Shown here: piece after piece, positions 44,053-56,760 of the stretch | Numbering within the stretch: position 1 is the first letter of the stretch | Layout of the letters: every line of letters begins with the position of its first letter | Assembly: GCA_947652605.1 (NCBI GenBank) | Contig: OX393579.1 | Location: 17,815,674-17,879,673 of the forward strand | Length of the DNA: 64,000 bases | Direction: 5' to 3' | From: Elmis aenea | Lineage: Eukaryota > Arthropoda > Insecta > Coleoptera > Elmidae | Notes under the pieces: generated by a model | What the model saw: the letters and a program-made list of their open reading frames with translations, nothing else | The model's database searches: none | What the model was told of the DNA's origin: nothing | Program-made: the position numbers and the translations under genes

Positions 44053-44909
44053 TATAAGGTGACTTAATAATAATGTTCGTATTTAAAATAAATCTTCAGA
44101 CGTATCGCGATTATTTCAGTCATATTTAAGCATTACTAATACATGAAGACGTACAAAGTACATACACAAATAACATTATGCCGTAACTAGCCTACACAAG
44201 TGTTATTTGTTTCGACTAATCTTATTAATCAATTTCGCAAAAATAAACTAGGTACGCGTGTCTGTGTAATCCGTTTATGGAAACCTCAAGAGATTTTCAA
44301 GTTGTATATAGTTTTCACAGCCATCAACGTGACGCGAATAAAGTTACAACTCGTTGACACAAAAAAACAGTATCTAATCCTTAAAAAAGGAACGAATCTA
44401 CACCTCTGGGACTAATAGAGCGAACACGTCCACGTCCTTGTGTCTGAACATGAAAAGTTGCTTGAACTTTACTTTTTTCATCAGAACTATTATTATTAAG
44501 CTGGAACCAGTGGCGATAGTTACCTGCCACGACCGTTTTTCAATTACTTCCAAAACAAATCACAATCTGTGTTGCATAGTCAGAGTGTTTTTTGTTTTGA
44601 CAAATCGAGTTCAACACGCCACTGTTGTTGTAAACAATTACCTTAGGCTTTTCTCACGAAGGAGGCTCGGAATTCAGAACAAAACGGAAAAGGTATTTTT
44701 TTCGTTTGTTTTATATGAAAAAATTTTGTAAAAGATGTAAACAGAATGTTTCATTTGTCGTTTACATTCGGTTTTATGTTTTTCCTTTGAAATACAAACA
44801 TCAAAGGTCACTGAAACAAGTTGTTTTTAGAATTTAGCTGCGTTAGACTTAATTTGTAAGATCAAGTTTTAAAACTTATTAAAATTTTACGTTTGACGTT
44901 AATAAATCT
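44053..44909. other. Intronic sequence, nothing firmly recognised
   Basis: Two + frames (44200 and 44438) have no recognisable domain. No transposon ends. Confidence 0.45.
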
Positions 44910-44955
44910 CTTCTTCTTAATCGGTTCCTCTTGTACCTTTCGGTGTCGAGGCGTT
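44910..44955 (-). repeat. LINE 3'-end fragment
   Basis: Minus-strand CCTCGACACCGAAAGGTACA, GAGGAACCGATTAAGAAGAA matches the tail at 28787-28825. Confidence 0.55.
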
Positions 44956-45002
44956 AATAAATTTATAACAATAATAAAAATTTATGAAAATGATTATTCA
45001 TA

Positions 45003-45740
45003 CAGGGTTCTCGTTTTTCGAGGGCCACTATGGGAACTCGTAAACGGTAAGAGTTACGATTTCGCTTAAATTAGGGCAAAGTTGTATATTCATGTGCTTA
45101 ATAATTCGATGCAAACAGAACTTATCTAGCTCTTTTAGTTTTTGAGATATAGTAGAAAAAGTAGAAAAGGAGATTGTGTTTATGCCGGTAACTTTTTTAT
45201 TTCAAGTCGAATTTCATTTCTGTAAAGAAAATTTTTGGCCACCTTTTTGCAAGGAATCAAAATCCCCAATTATATTTTCCATCCGCCGTTTCGCTTTTCC
45301 TAAACCATCATCAGGTAATTTTTTTCTTATGGACGCCATATCTGATTTAAACGCCAATTTGTAGAGCATTAGAGCATTTTATTCTGAATTCCACAATGTA
45401 TAACAATTAGCACTTTTTTGAAACAATTGTTAAAAATGGCAAAAACAAATATTTTATTTTGAAAATGATAAATTATTGTGTTTGTCTCTTTTTCCTTGGA
45501 AGCAGGTAAGTAAATCGCATGAAATTGCTATCAAAGGGGTTTAATTAAAGATTTAACACAAAGCGAAAATCGGTAGATATTTATTTATTGAAAGAAAAAA
45601 AAACTAAAAAAGCTAGATTAGTTCTGTTTGCTTCAAATTATTAAGCACCTGAATATAGAACTTTGCCCTAATTTAACCGAAGTCGTAACTCTTACCGTTT
45701 ACGAGAACTACATAGTGCCCCTCGAAAAACGATAACCCTT
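45003..45740. mobile_element. CAGGGTTCTCGTTTTTCG element, copy 1
   Basis: Left end CAGGGTTCTCGTTTTTCGAG is mirrored by CTCGAAAAACGATAACCCTT, with TA on both sides. Inner mirrored blocks include AACGGTAAGAGTTACGA, GGGCAAAGTT and AACAGAACTTATCTAGCT-like text, giving arms of ~150 bp or more. The interior matches the longer copy at 58760-60269 (TGGCCACCTTTTTGCAAGGA, AACCATCATCAGGTAA). A 62-codon frame in it is repeat sequence. Confidence 0.8.
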
Positions 45741-46077
45741 TATCCAAAACAGGGCACCAAGACCTTTAACTACTTTGTGTTAAATTAAAGGTATTAATTA
45801 AAACATAATTAGAGTATCGTAAGTATTTTTTAAATAAATAATAAATTTTACACAAATTCGATTGATTAAACAAGAGATATTTATTTTAAAATATTACTTA
45901 ACTTTTTTTGCTTATATTGGCATACCATGTCATTAAATATAAATTTCTTATAACCTTTTAATATAGGAAATATTAGATAATTCGTAGTAGCCTATAAAAA
46001 AAATTATGAAACTACAAATCGTCATAAAAATCAATTAAAAGCCTCTGATGAACCGTTATTGGTGAAAATAAATAATA
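45741..46077. other. AT-rich intronic sequence, nothing recognised
   Basis: No supported feature. Confidence 0.5.
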
Positions 46078-46079
46078 TA

Positions 46080-46713
46080 CAGGGTGTGTATAAATTGGCG
46101 GAAGCGCTACACGTGGCGATGTTCTTCGTAAAAGTCGAAAATCTTTATACAAAAATGTTGTACCATGCTTACTGTGTCTGCAAGAGGTCCTCAAAGTTTT
46201 GACGTTCAGTATACTTTAAAACGCGTTATTATTTAATATTTTTTTAATGAAAAAGCTGAGATTTGGAATAAAAATAAATTTTGAATAATACTTTTCCCTA
46301 GATATTGTGTTTTTCCTTTCAAAAATCGATGTTGAAAATATGTTAATCCCTGATTTGAATGAAAATAATACACATGGCAACATTGTCATTAGCTGTCATC
46401 TCTGTTTTTCCCGCAATAATTTCTAGTTTGTGTTAGACTGTTAGACGATACCTAAAAGTTTGCAGCTATGTTTATGAACTGAAGGCTTTCAGTTCGAACA
46501 AAAATTGTAAATACCTAAGTAAAAATTGCTGATAAAAAAATTTCCAAACGCAAATCAATGTATGTATGCAATGTTGTCAAGTTTTTGTTTCTTTAAATGG
46601 TTCCTGAGGCCATAGGAAGCATGATACAACATTTTTGTATTAAGATTTTCGACTTAGAATCTTACTAAGAACATCGTCACGTGTAGCGCTTCCGCCAATT
46701 TATACACACCCTG
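46080..46713. mobile_element. 634-bp TIR element (CAGGGTGTGTATAAATTGGC ends)
   Basis: Left CAGGGTGTGTATAAATTGGC and GGAAGCGCTACACGTG are mirrored by CACGTGTAGCGCTTCC and GCCAATTTATACACACCCTG. The arms continue with GATGTTCTT and AAAATGTTGTA blocks. TA on the left; the right flank is AA. Non-coding centre. Confidence 0.8.
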
Positions 46714-47292
46714 AATAATAATCACAACCATACATGAAAAAAATAATATTATTTTCCACATTACGGTGATACATAATTTATATTTTTCTTACTAAAACAT
46801 TCATGAAAAATGTTATCAAAGTAGCTAATGTATAAAATAACAAACAACAAAAAGTTATGAAAGTAATTACATGTCTTTTTTAAACTGTAATAAATGGAAG
46901 TATAGTACTCATAACAAACAGAAATATTAATAAAATATAATAAATAAAACATAAATGCAGCAAATTTTACAACAAAAAATTACAGTTATTATTTCAATTA
47001 TTATTTAGTTTATTTATGCTGAACCTGAACCGGCGTGCTGCATTCGATTATAGCGCATCTTAACAAGTTTCTGCAAACTGGAAATTCATAATTTTACCGA
47101 AAGACAATTTTAGAAGGGTTGAAGCGCTTGCATGCGCTTATTGAGGTGCATCTCTATGTGACCACACTTGCACTTATGCTGAAAAATCGATTTACTGTGT
47201 CCGATATTGGCCAGAATTATACTTTTTCGTAATAAAAATGGTATAACTCTAGCCAGTTTGTAAAAACGACAGGACTTTAACTTTGCGACAGC
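46714..47292. other. AT-rich intronic sequence, nothing recognised
   Basis: Only short frames. A small GAAGCGCTTGCATGCGCTT palindrome lies at ~47120. Confidence 0.5.
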
Positions 47293-47300
47293 CTCCCTAC

Positions 47301-48464
47301 TAGTGATTGCAATACCGGACCAAAATATTCGGTATTCGGTATTTATTCGCAAGTAATACCGGTATACCGGTATTAATACCGGTATTGCTTTTTTAAAAAA
47401 AGTATTAATTTTGAAAATACAATATGTGCATTTTACACATATGTAAATATAGCAAGTATAATGTCAAAACACAAATTTACATAAAATAAAGAAACTTAAA
47501 AAATTACATAATCTGTAAAAAAATATGGACACAAAAAACTGAAGATATACAGGGTACCTAATTGATTAAAAATATATGAAGAATGAAAAAGGGTATTGAT
47601 CTGAAATGTTGGTTATGACCATAATGACATCTGATCTGTTTAATGAAAATATTTTCAAGATGGCGACCCTTCCGGAAATAACGGAAGTTGACGTCTACTT
47701 TCTTATTTCAAATACAATGGTCTATTTTTTATTGCATTTTTGAATTTAACACGTTATTTTAGAGGGACTATTAATAGCATACCCTATACCTAAGTGCAGT
47801 CGTTTTTTTAGATTTTTGGACTTTTTTGAAATTTTTTGATTTTCATCGTAATGCTTAATATTATCTATCGCCGCCATTTTTGAAGAGAAAACGCTTAAAT
47901 TTAGACTATGCATAGAAGAATTTTTGCAATCGATGCATTACTTACAGGGTGTCCAAAATTTAATTTTCTTTTAATACAATTTCAGACCAATAAAACTCGT
48001 TTTTTTCAAATACAATGCCCAAATTTTTTTTTCATTTTCTAATTCAAAAGTAAATTCTACATCAATCTATATTAGCGTTTCCTATACCTATCTGCAATAA
48101 TTTTCGAGTTATTAAGAATTTTTGGTAAAGTTAAGAGAAACTGCAACATTTTTTAATAGTAAGCCTTGGAACTGACAACAAATATTCCAATGTTGCAATA
48201 TTCTTTCGTCTTCTAATAATATCATCTCTCTTTTAATTAACTTAAATACATCATTTTGTGGCACAATTTTGTGTTTTGCATTTATTGCTATTTTTTTATT
48301 TATGGCAGACTGCAATTATAAAATAATAAAAATCAAATTTAAAAAAAATTATATTAATACCGAATACCGGTATGAGACCTTTAAATGAGACGGTATTTCG
48401 GTATTGTAAAATGGCACGGTATACCGGTATTCGGTATACCGGTATACCGGTATTGCAATCACTA
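47301..48464. mobile_element. hAT element (TAGTGATTGCAATACCGG ends)
   Basis: Perfect inverted ends TAGTGATTGCAATACCGG, flanked by an exact 8-bp duplication CTCCCTAC (47293-47300 and 48465-48472). Subterminal arrays of ATACCGGTAT and TTCGGTAT occur at both sides. The centre contains two ACAGGG termini (47550 and 47946) and a diverged direct repeat with CAAATACAATG and CCCTATACCTA-like words. No hAT transposase frame visible. Confidence 0.9.
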
Positions 48465-49317
48465 CTCCCTACCCTATGAATCGAGCCTTAACACATATAT
48501 GTATTTAAATCTCTCGATTAATCAGTAATTACTTACTTGGTGGAGAAAATTTTATGAAAAATCAAGTAATTTTGCAAACCAATAATTGAAATGTAGCAAT
48601 AATTCCGATTTATTTGCACCTTTTTCACGAACTATGCAAGGTAAGAGTAATCAACATGTGTTGTATGGGTAATTTTGTTATTATAAGAGTGACATAGTCG
48701 GTGAAATTAGCAAATTTGCGCAAAAATACAAATTTAATGCCATTTTGCATTTACCTACACCTTTAACTATTCCTTCAAATATTTTGAAAAAACTAAAAAC
48801 CTACGAATTTTTCAATGGTAAATAATTCCAAAGCCACTTACGTTAAGACCAAAATGTGAATTGATTCCTGTAGATATTTTTTCCTAGAATTTGAAAAAAA
48901 ATCTAAGAAGCCATGGCACACTTGATTTTTGAGATATTAGCCAAAATTAACTTTTTTTAATGGTTACCATAGTTAGCTATGGGTTCATTAAAAAGAGTTT
49001 TTTTATCGTTTTATTGATGTATGGGTTAGGTTTATTTTTTAGAAATAAGCAAGTTATAACATTATTATTATATTTATTTATTTTAATCAAAGTGGCCATT
49101 GAAACAGAAACAAAAGATCACATAAATAAGCTAGCTCTACTTAATTAAACATAAAAAATTTAAAAGTTTAACATTTTAAGGTATATTTTATTTTCTCATA
49201 AAAATTTATGACTTTTTACTTCCTATTACTAGGTATTTAATCTAAACTATTAAAGTATAACATTCAAAGTGGAGCCTTTTCTCCATAGGCAAAACAAATT
49301 TGAGATCTGCACTTTGT

Positions 49318-50759
49318 TAAGGTGACCAACCGTCCTCCTTTAGGAAGGACAGTCCTCCTTTTTTCACTTCTGTCCTCCCTTGAAAAGTGTCCTCCTTTTT
49401 GTCCTCCTTTTTGTCCTTTTCAATATTTGAAGACTGGGATCTGTAAATCTCCAAAAGAAAATACTAGGAATAGGCTGTAATGCTCATATTTTGTCAAATG
49501 CAATCAACACGGCGTCATGTGCCATGCCAATTGATGTAGAAGTAATAATAACTACAATTTATTTGTATTTTAGTCGTTTTACCGTTCGCGTGGCTACTTT
49601 AAAACAATTTTATGAAGAAGCGAATGTTGAATACAAAAAACTTTTAGGATACTCAAAAGTTAGATGGCTTGCTCTAACACCTGCTATAGAGCGTGTTCTA
49701 CAATTATTCGAGCCTCTTCGCTTATAAATTTTGAGTTTGGAAAAATGTCTTAAAATCCTGGAGTCGTTTTTCAATAATGAAATATCTGAGATATTAATGT
49801 ATTTTGTACATAATCAAGCATCTATTTTTCACAAAACGATTCAAAAGATTGAAGGTGAACACATTTCAGCTACAGAAGTTAGTTTTATTTTGAATTACTT
49901 TATCCTTCAATATAAATCTCGATTTGAAGAAAAATTTCTTCCTTTAATTATAAAAAGAAAATTATCAGACTTAGAGGAATCAAATCCGGGCATAACGAAA
50001 AAGTTTATCAAAGAAGTGCAGAATTTTTACCAAACATGTTTTCAATATATCGAAGAATGGTCTAAAACAAACCTCACGGGAAATAACAGTTTTCAATGGT
50101 GTTTTTTGGCTTCATCGCCAGTATGTTAGACAGATATTGAATCTTGTGTTGAGTTTTTATCTAAAGAATTGCCAGATATTAAAATAGACGACAATTGTCT
50201 CTTTGAAGAAATTAGAAGACTGAATGTATATTTAAATTCTGAAAAATTAATACAATGGGAAATTTAACACGTTGAAATTGATAAAAGATGGGTGGAAATA
50301 TTCAGCCATTTCAAAAATGGACATATTCCATGTGAAAATTTATTTATTTTTGTTCAATTTGTGTTGTGCTGCCCTGGAACTAATGCAGCAATTGAAAGAG
50401 TTTTTTCAATTGCTAATGATTTTTGGACAAGTGAGAAATCGAGATTGAATGTTGATACTCTAGCTGCAGCACTTGCCGTAAAATTCAATATGAAGGACAT
50501 TTCTTGTTCAGATATTTCCAATATATTGTTAGAAGATAATACACTGACAAAAAATATTCATTCAATGGAGAAGTTCTCCTTTAAATAGTTATAGACATGT
50601 AAGCATAAAATTTCACGTTAGTGTTAGTTACAAATGTTTTTATTAAGCATTTATCATTATAATGTTTGCAATGCATAAAATGTGTCTTTTATTTATTTAC
50701 TTTTTTTTTGCTCTTTAATTTGTGTCCTCCTTTTCATTGTAAGAAAGTTGGTAACCTTA
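49318..50759 (+). mobile_element. hAT element (TAAGGTGACCAAC ends) with transposase pseudogene
   Basis: Ends TAAGGTGACCAACCGTCC and, inverted, TAAGGTTACCAACTTTC, between ACTTTGT direct repeats (7 clear bp, 49311-49317 and 50760-50766). Subterminal GTCCTCCTTTT repeats are abundant on the left, and one is on the right. The interior holds the C-terminal half of a hAT transposase; the N-terminal half has been deleted. Confidence 0.85.
49461..50588 (+). pseudogene. hAT transposase C-terminal half, three in-frame stops
   Basis: One continuous reading frame with only three nonsense codons (49725-49727, 50127-50129 and ~50265). Visible blocks: GIGCNAHILSNAINTASC, FTVRVATLKQFYEEANVEYK, SKVRWLALTPAIERVL, ISATEVSFILNYF, and the C-terminal dimerisation motif CCPGTNAAIERVFSIANDFW, SEKSRLNVDTLAAALAVKFN. 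These are characteristic of the insect hAT group whose members keep PGTNA.(V/I)ERVFS..N..W..EKSR. No DNA-binding BED domain or first catalytic Asp region remains. The lack of frameshifts implies recent loss of function. It may move only if supplied with transposase from elsewhere. Confidence 0.85.
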
Positions 50760-51545
50760 ACTTTGTAGATAATGTTTTCCTACGCGTGTTACTGTTTATT
50801 TGATGAACAGTCCTTACCACAGCTTATCTTAGTTCATCAACTGTAGTATTTAACTGTCTTTTTAGGATTGGCTGTTTTAAGAACATTTCATTAAACAAAA
50901 AGTAATATGCTTAGGAAAACATTATCTACAAAGTACAGATCTAAAATTTGTTTTGCCTATGGAGAGAGGGCTACACTTTGAATGTTATGGTTTAGATTTA
51001 ATTGAACTATTAAGTCATTAATCATAAATTATTGTGAAATGTACAAGATATGTTAAAACATTTAAGTTTAAATTTTTTATGGGTTCAATTGAGTACAGCT
51101 AGCTTATTTAAATGATCTTTTTTTTCAATGGCCACTAAGATTAAACTTAAAACCTTAATAAACATAATAATATTGTTATAACTGACTTATTTTTAAACAT
51201 ATTTCTAACCCATGCATCAATGAAACGAAAACAAAATCTTTTTAATGAACCCATAACCAAATATAGTTTAACTTATACCTCAAAAATCGAGTGTGCCATG
51301 ACTTTTTAAACATTTTTTCATATCTACAGGAATAATTTCACATTTTGATTTTAACATAGTTGGTTATAGAATTATTTACGAATAAAAAAGTCGTCTGTTT
51401 TTAGTTTTTCAGAATATTTAAAAAAAATTGAAGGTGTATGTCAAATATCAAAATGGCATTAAATTTGTCTTGAAATTCTGCCCGTTTGCTAATTTAACCG
51501 ACCATGTAACTTTCATAATAACGAATTTACCCATACAACACCCTG

Positions 51546-51722
51546 CATTAAAAAAATCTGCTCAGTGTTTGTAAGTTTATTTTTACAAAATTAAAGGGAT
51601 TTACAGGACGCTTTTATCTCAGTTTAAATAAAGAACGGTTATGTATTGCAACTTCGTAAACTTGTTATTACACTTTTTCGTCTATTTGGCTTAGCATAAT
51701 TTACGTATGTTGAAACGTATTA
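51546..51722. other. Short gap between elements
   Basis: AT-rich, no feature recognised. Confidence 0.5.
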
Positions 51723-51730
51723 ATGTGAAT

Positions 51731-52544
51731 TAGGGATTGTAATACCTGTAAACCGCAAAAAATGCTCTTCAAATTTTACCGGTAATTTGGCAGTTTTTTA
51801 CCGGTAATTCCGGTAATTTTACAACATCTTTCTAATCATGATAAAAATCTAAATCAAATAATCGAAAAAAATTGACGTATTTTCAAAGAGAAAAAATAAG
51901 GGGAAAGCATACAAATGGCATATAATTGTTTGATTGTTTACTCAATAATCGACCAACAAGTGTAGTAGAATCCGAAAAAGCTTTTTCCGCGGCTGGACAT
52001 AGGTACCTATATTATGTTAAATCATTTTATATTTTATGTTCAGAATATGTAGTTTTATTTTCATGTGTTTTTTGTAATGCTGGATTATATTTTTTGTAAT
52101 ATTTTTATTTTATATATTATATTTGTCCTTTTATATTGTGTTATATTAATATTACATAAAAATATATTAGATACGGTAATGGCTGTTAACTAATATATTG
52201 TATGAAACTAATTGGGATAGTTTAGGCTTCAACTATCTCAATCAGTTCCATAATAAATAAATGTATATAAATATATTTATTTTTAATATGGTTTTCGGAG
52301 TTTATCCGGGTAATATTTAAAATGGCTCGACGTTTTGGCAAGCTCTCACTATAGGGGACACGCGGATAAACTCCGAAAACTATACATTAAAAATGTTAGT
52401 AACCGCAAAAAATCTAAAAGAAACAAGATGATATAAATATATATAATAATATGATTTACCAGTAAATTACCGGTAAACCGGTTTTGATTGACAGTTTTAC
52501 CGAATTACCGGTAATTCAAAAAGTCGGTAAATTTACAATCCCTA
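51731..52544 (+). mobile_element. hAT element (TAGGGATTGTAA ends) with transposase motif
   Basis: Perfect TAGGGATTGTAA inverted ends between exact 8-bp duplications ATGTGAAT (51723-51730 and 52545-52552). Subterminal TTACCGGTAA arrays on both sides. At ~51950-52000 the + strand reads RPTSVVESEKAFSAAGHR, the conserved hAT dimerisation signature, so this is a strongly deleted autonomous copy. A small inverted pair with TTTTCGGAGTTTATCCG lies at 52290-52380. Confidence 0.85.
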
Positions 52545-52552
52545 ATGTGAAT

Positions 52553-53590
52553 AAATGCAAAAAGCAGTCCATTTTGGTAGTTCCAACAGTTTTAACCAGC
52601 TTATTAAAGCTCATAAATTATGAAGCAATTTCATTTACACACAACATAATTCTGCGTAGTAGACGTATTTAATGTAAACGGAACAAATATACACACCAAT
52701 GATATTACACCTATAAAACATTTATAGATTTACTCTTTTATTACCAATATCGATTCCTTTTCTCACGCAACATCTAAATAATGAACGGTGTCGACTTGAA
52801 CCAATTTTATTTGTTTTTATAATCGTATCATGTTCTTAAGACGTCGTACATAGTTTTCCCAAGTTGTTAGTTAGTACGTTGTTGTGCACCAAAGTAACAA
52901 GTTCAGTGTGGTTCATACAAATGTCGGTTCCCAGGGTGTATTATGGAAAATATTGCGAGCAATAATCAGTGGTAAAAAAAACTTTTAATTTTTTAGCGAC
53001 GACCTACAACAACACGCAATCCAATATTTCTTATTTATTTAGTTTTCTTCGGTTGTAAATCTTAATACAAAACAATTTGATCCATTGTAAACAAATATTA
53101 AATGTAATTTTTATTGCTTTAAAGAACTAGAAATATTCTTAAAATCAACGACCTGAAATAATTATTGAGTGAAAACTTTTATCTGTTTAAAGCAATGACA
53201 ATTACATTAAATACCCTTGATAATAACAAGGATATTTTAGAAACTGGGCCCAAGATACCTACTTATTTTTAGTTGGGATTCTTGCTAATCATTTATAAAA
53301 ATGCTTCTTGGCCATGCTGTTATCTCTGACAAGTTCTAAGATACCCGTGTCAGTATATCTCTGTAGTTACGCCATTAATGTTATAAACTATAATAATAGT
53401 ATGAAACTCAAATGTAGAATTTACTCACTTTTAACTGTATTCTATTCTTGATCCACATTTTTGTTAAAGAATATTTGAAATATTAATTAATTTCAATCCT
53501 GACTAAGAGGAATGTACTAGCGCCCTATAAGTTCATTTAAAAAAAAAAACAAATTGGCTCAAGTACGACCCTGTGAAGATTGACTCACTT
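52553..53590. other. AT-rich intronic sequence, nothing recognised
   Basis: No ends or exons recognised. A right-facing terminus reading ACAGGGTGATTCATGAT on the minus strand ends at ~53608 without a partner. Confidence 0.5.
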
Positions 53591-53668
53591 ATCATGAATC
53601 ACCCTGTATAGGTATTTAAAAATTCATATCAAAGCGGCATTGTAATTTGTAAATATGTCAATTTAAAC

Positions 53669-54834
53669 CAGGGTGGATAAAAATAATGATTCTTAAAAAA
53701 AAATCGATTTATTTGATTTAAATCAGATTTTTTTTATTTAAATCAAATGTACCATATTATCGAATTTAGTGACATATTCACATGCTATTTCTGTTTTGTG
53801 CTAATATATTTAATAACCAATATATTTAATTCATTGGTGATTTTTTGTCAAAATGAAAAATTAAATATAATGATTAAGAATTTTGAAAAAATCAGTGCTA
53901 AATGGTGATGTTTAATTAATTATATACAGGGTGAGTCATTAGTGCGGGATCGGTCGATTGTGGCTAAAAGGCTTGAGATATGAAGTTGAATCAAATACTA
54001 TTTTATACAGTTTTTTCTAAACACAATAAAAATATTTTCAAATATACAGGGTGAGTCACCTTTCTGGAACTAATAGCAACTTTTATATTTCAAATAAAAC
54101 ACCAAATTTTTTATTTAATATTTTTGACCGACTTAATTTTAGCTTTGCATCAATATAAAATACTACAGGTTTTTATACGGCGTTGTGAAAAAAAATTAAT
54201 TTTCTAAATTATTCAAGGTTTTAAGTCTTTATTTAAAAAATTCTTTAAGTACAGAGATTTAATTTGGTATGAACATGCAGAAAAAATGTCTCTATTCGCT
54301 CGATATGAAAAAATTTGAATCACACATACAGGAGTGTTTATAAATAGGTGGCAACTTCCATGATTTTCAAAAGCTCGTAACTCGATTTTTTCAAATACGA
54401 ACCCCTGTATTTTTTTCATCGAATTCGTCTTTAAAAGAGCTTCATATTTTGTTAAGTATGTCCTATACCCAAAACTCATACTTTTCGAGATATTCGACAT
54501 TTTTCTTCAAGTCGTTATTGAAGCAATAGAGTGCCGTGGAAATTGAAAAAACTGACTGTTCACTTCGCTAACGTCAAAAACTTGTCATTTATTTTTTGAA
54601 TTATTGCATTTCCACAATGAATATTACTTTACAGGAGCAAATTGATATGGTTTATTCACCATTTCGTGTATTTAATTACTAATAGTAATACAATTTTGTT
54701 TTATTATAAATATTATATTGTATCTACTCATATAATATGTGATTTAAATTGATAATTTTTTTTAAAAATCACCTGATTTAAATCATGATTTAAATCGTGA
54801 TTTAAATCAACTGATTTAAATCTGCTCAACCCTG
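53669..54834. mobile_element. hAT-type element (CAGGGTGGA ends, GATTTAAATC arrays)
   Basis: Left CAGGGTGGATAAAAATAATG and right TTTAAATCTGCTCAACCCTG, flanked by exact ATTTAAAC (53661-53668 and 54835-54842). Subterminal arrays of GATTTAAATC/TGATTTAAATCA on both ends. The interior contains three rightward ACAGGGTGAGTCA or ACAGGAGTG termini (53928, 54043 and 54328) from nested, truncated elements. No hAT coding sequence. Confidence 0.85.
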
Positions 54835-54835
54835 A

Positions 54836-55245
54836 TTTAAACAGTGTTATGGAAGGTTTAGAAAACATTGGTTGGTTTTAAATTAAAAAAATAAAAATGT
54901 TTTTTTTTTACTGCTTTCTTCCCGAGATCTGCCCTAGACCTACAGCAATAATCGATTGATTAAACATTTTGCATTTTGGCAGCAGGACTTGCTGCAATAC
55001 AAACGAGTGGTTAGTAAACGTACATTAAAGTCCTAACAAAAAATAAAATAATATGATTAATGTTACTAATATAGTCTAGTCTTATCTGTAGCTTATTTCT
55101 AATGGGGTGTATCGCTTCAACCGATGGGTTGCTTGGCTATTGTCTAATAGGCTGACGGTGAACGGGTTGGGATGCCAATGTCAATTTAAACAGTGTCATG
55201 CAACGTTTAAAAAATATTGGTTGATTATAAATAGAAAAAATAAAA
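54836..55245. repeat. Direct repeat flanking the hAT insertion
   Basis: ATTTAAACAGTGT.ATG..A, GGTTTA.AAAA.ATTGGTTG and AAATAAAAATG at 54836-54900 recur at 55184-55250. The word TCAATTTAAAC just before the hAT shows that the target was one of two ~65-bp direct copies ~350 bp apart. Confidence 0.6.
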
Positions 55246-55249
55246 ATGA

Positions 55250-56760
55250 TGAGTTTAAATATTTAAAAATATAGTAAATTTGGAGATTGTTAATGAATAA
55301 TATATTTTATGTAGCCACATTAAAGCTTTTCTAAATTAATGAAAGCAAGGACTAAAACAGTGAAGGTTCTGTTTGTAAAAGTATGTGATTATTCGAGGCA
55401 ATTTCTGCGAGATTGCTCATTTTGGAGTTAACCACGGCTATAAAATTTAATTATGTCAAATAAAGCTTCCATTCTGTTTAAATACACAGACCAACAAGTT
55501 AACAACCTGATGAAAATCAAACTACACTAACGTTAATGAAATAATGATTGGATTATTAATCTTTTAAGAGATTTTTAAAATATTTATGTTCGTGTACATA
55601 AAAATATAGCAGTTTGTTCGTTTATTACTTCATTTTCTTAATTTTTATACTATTTGTTGTCTTTACATGATAATTCTCTGACTGGAATTGACCCCGCTTT
55701 CTTTATATGGGTCCTACAAAATATGCTTCTTTGCGTTTTTTAAAAACAGCACCTTAAAGAAAATTACTTGCATAAAAATATAAGGCCATTACAAAATGAA
55801 ACAAAAAGTGACTAAGGTAACAAAAACAAAATTTTTAAATTACACACATTTGCTTTTTGTTTTAAATATAATTTTGGTAATCTAGCAAAAAAAATCAATA
55901 AATAAATTAAAGTACATTGAAACCTTTATATTCGTCCGATTCTTAAAATCCAATGTTAGTCAAATTTTTTCGGCATTAAATGCTCCGTTAAAATTGTCCA
56001 AAGATCCAATATCCGTTTAAACAAACAAAACCATACAACACTGGACAAGTTTTTTGCTAAGTAGAGTGCGAGTGAATTGTCGGATAGGGGACAAAAAACG
56101 CATCTATCATCAGAATTTTAGTCACCTGATGTTTTAATCGAAAATGAGTTTCCTAACATAAAATAATTCATTGCGTAATACGTAAAAAGTACGTAATGAA
56201 ATGTTTACTTGGATACGGGTAATATCCGACTTATTTGTAGCATAGCACATAACATCAATTTAAACGCGGAAGGTTGTTTATCAAATGTATGTAATAATAA
56301 TTCAAATCACTAGAAATATTTTTATAAATATTCAATTAAAGTTACTACGGTCCCAATTTGAAATATTTTCTGTGTATTTATATTTTAGTTAACACACCAA
56401 AAACACTTACTTACATTAAACATTGTGCACACTGTATAAAACACAATGTTTGCAAAATGCGTGGAAGCAGAATTTAAGCAGACATTTTGATAAAACCGAG
56501 TGTCGTATTATAAACATACAAAAAAAATGGTTTTTAGGATTTAGTAATCATCTTATCATACTGGTCCAATAAATAAATGCATAAATAATTTTAAGAAATC
56601 TCGATTTAAACGTGAGATTGCTCTTCATTATAAAAAAAAGTCAAAAATGCGTAGGCAAAAGATAAAACTAAACCTTTCTTGTTCTTTCTTTCAATTGTTT
56701 CAAATTACCGCTATCTACCTTCATAGCCTACTCGAAAATATTACTTTGCCCTAATAATTA
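55250..56760. other. AT-rich intronic sequence, no gene recognised
   Basis: 1.5 kb without recognised repeats or coding motifs. Confidence 0.5.

Larger units (their letters stand above)
48654..51545. mobile_element. 2.9-kb long-TIR element, interrupted by a hAT
   Basis: Inverted arms of ~650 bp share GTTGTATGGGTAA, TTAATGCCATTTTG, TTTTGAGATATTAGCCAAA-like, and GGTT..AATTTTTAATGAACCC text. The right end is the familiar ACACCCTG; the left end is damaged (ACATGTGTTG). Near its centre lies the hAT at 49318-50759; without it the element is ~1.45 kb and palindrome-like. Short + frames at 48960 are arm sequence, not genes. Confidence 0.75.
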
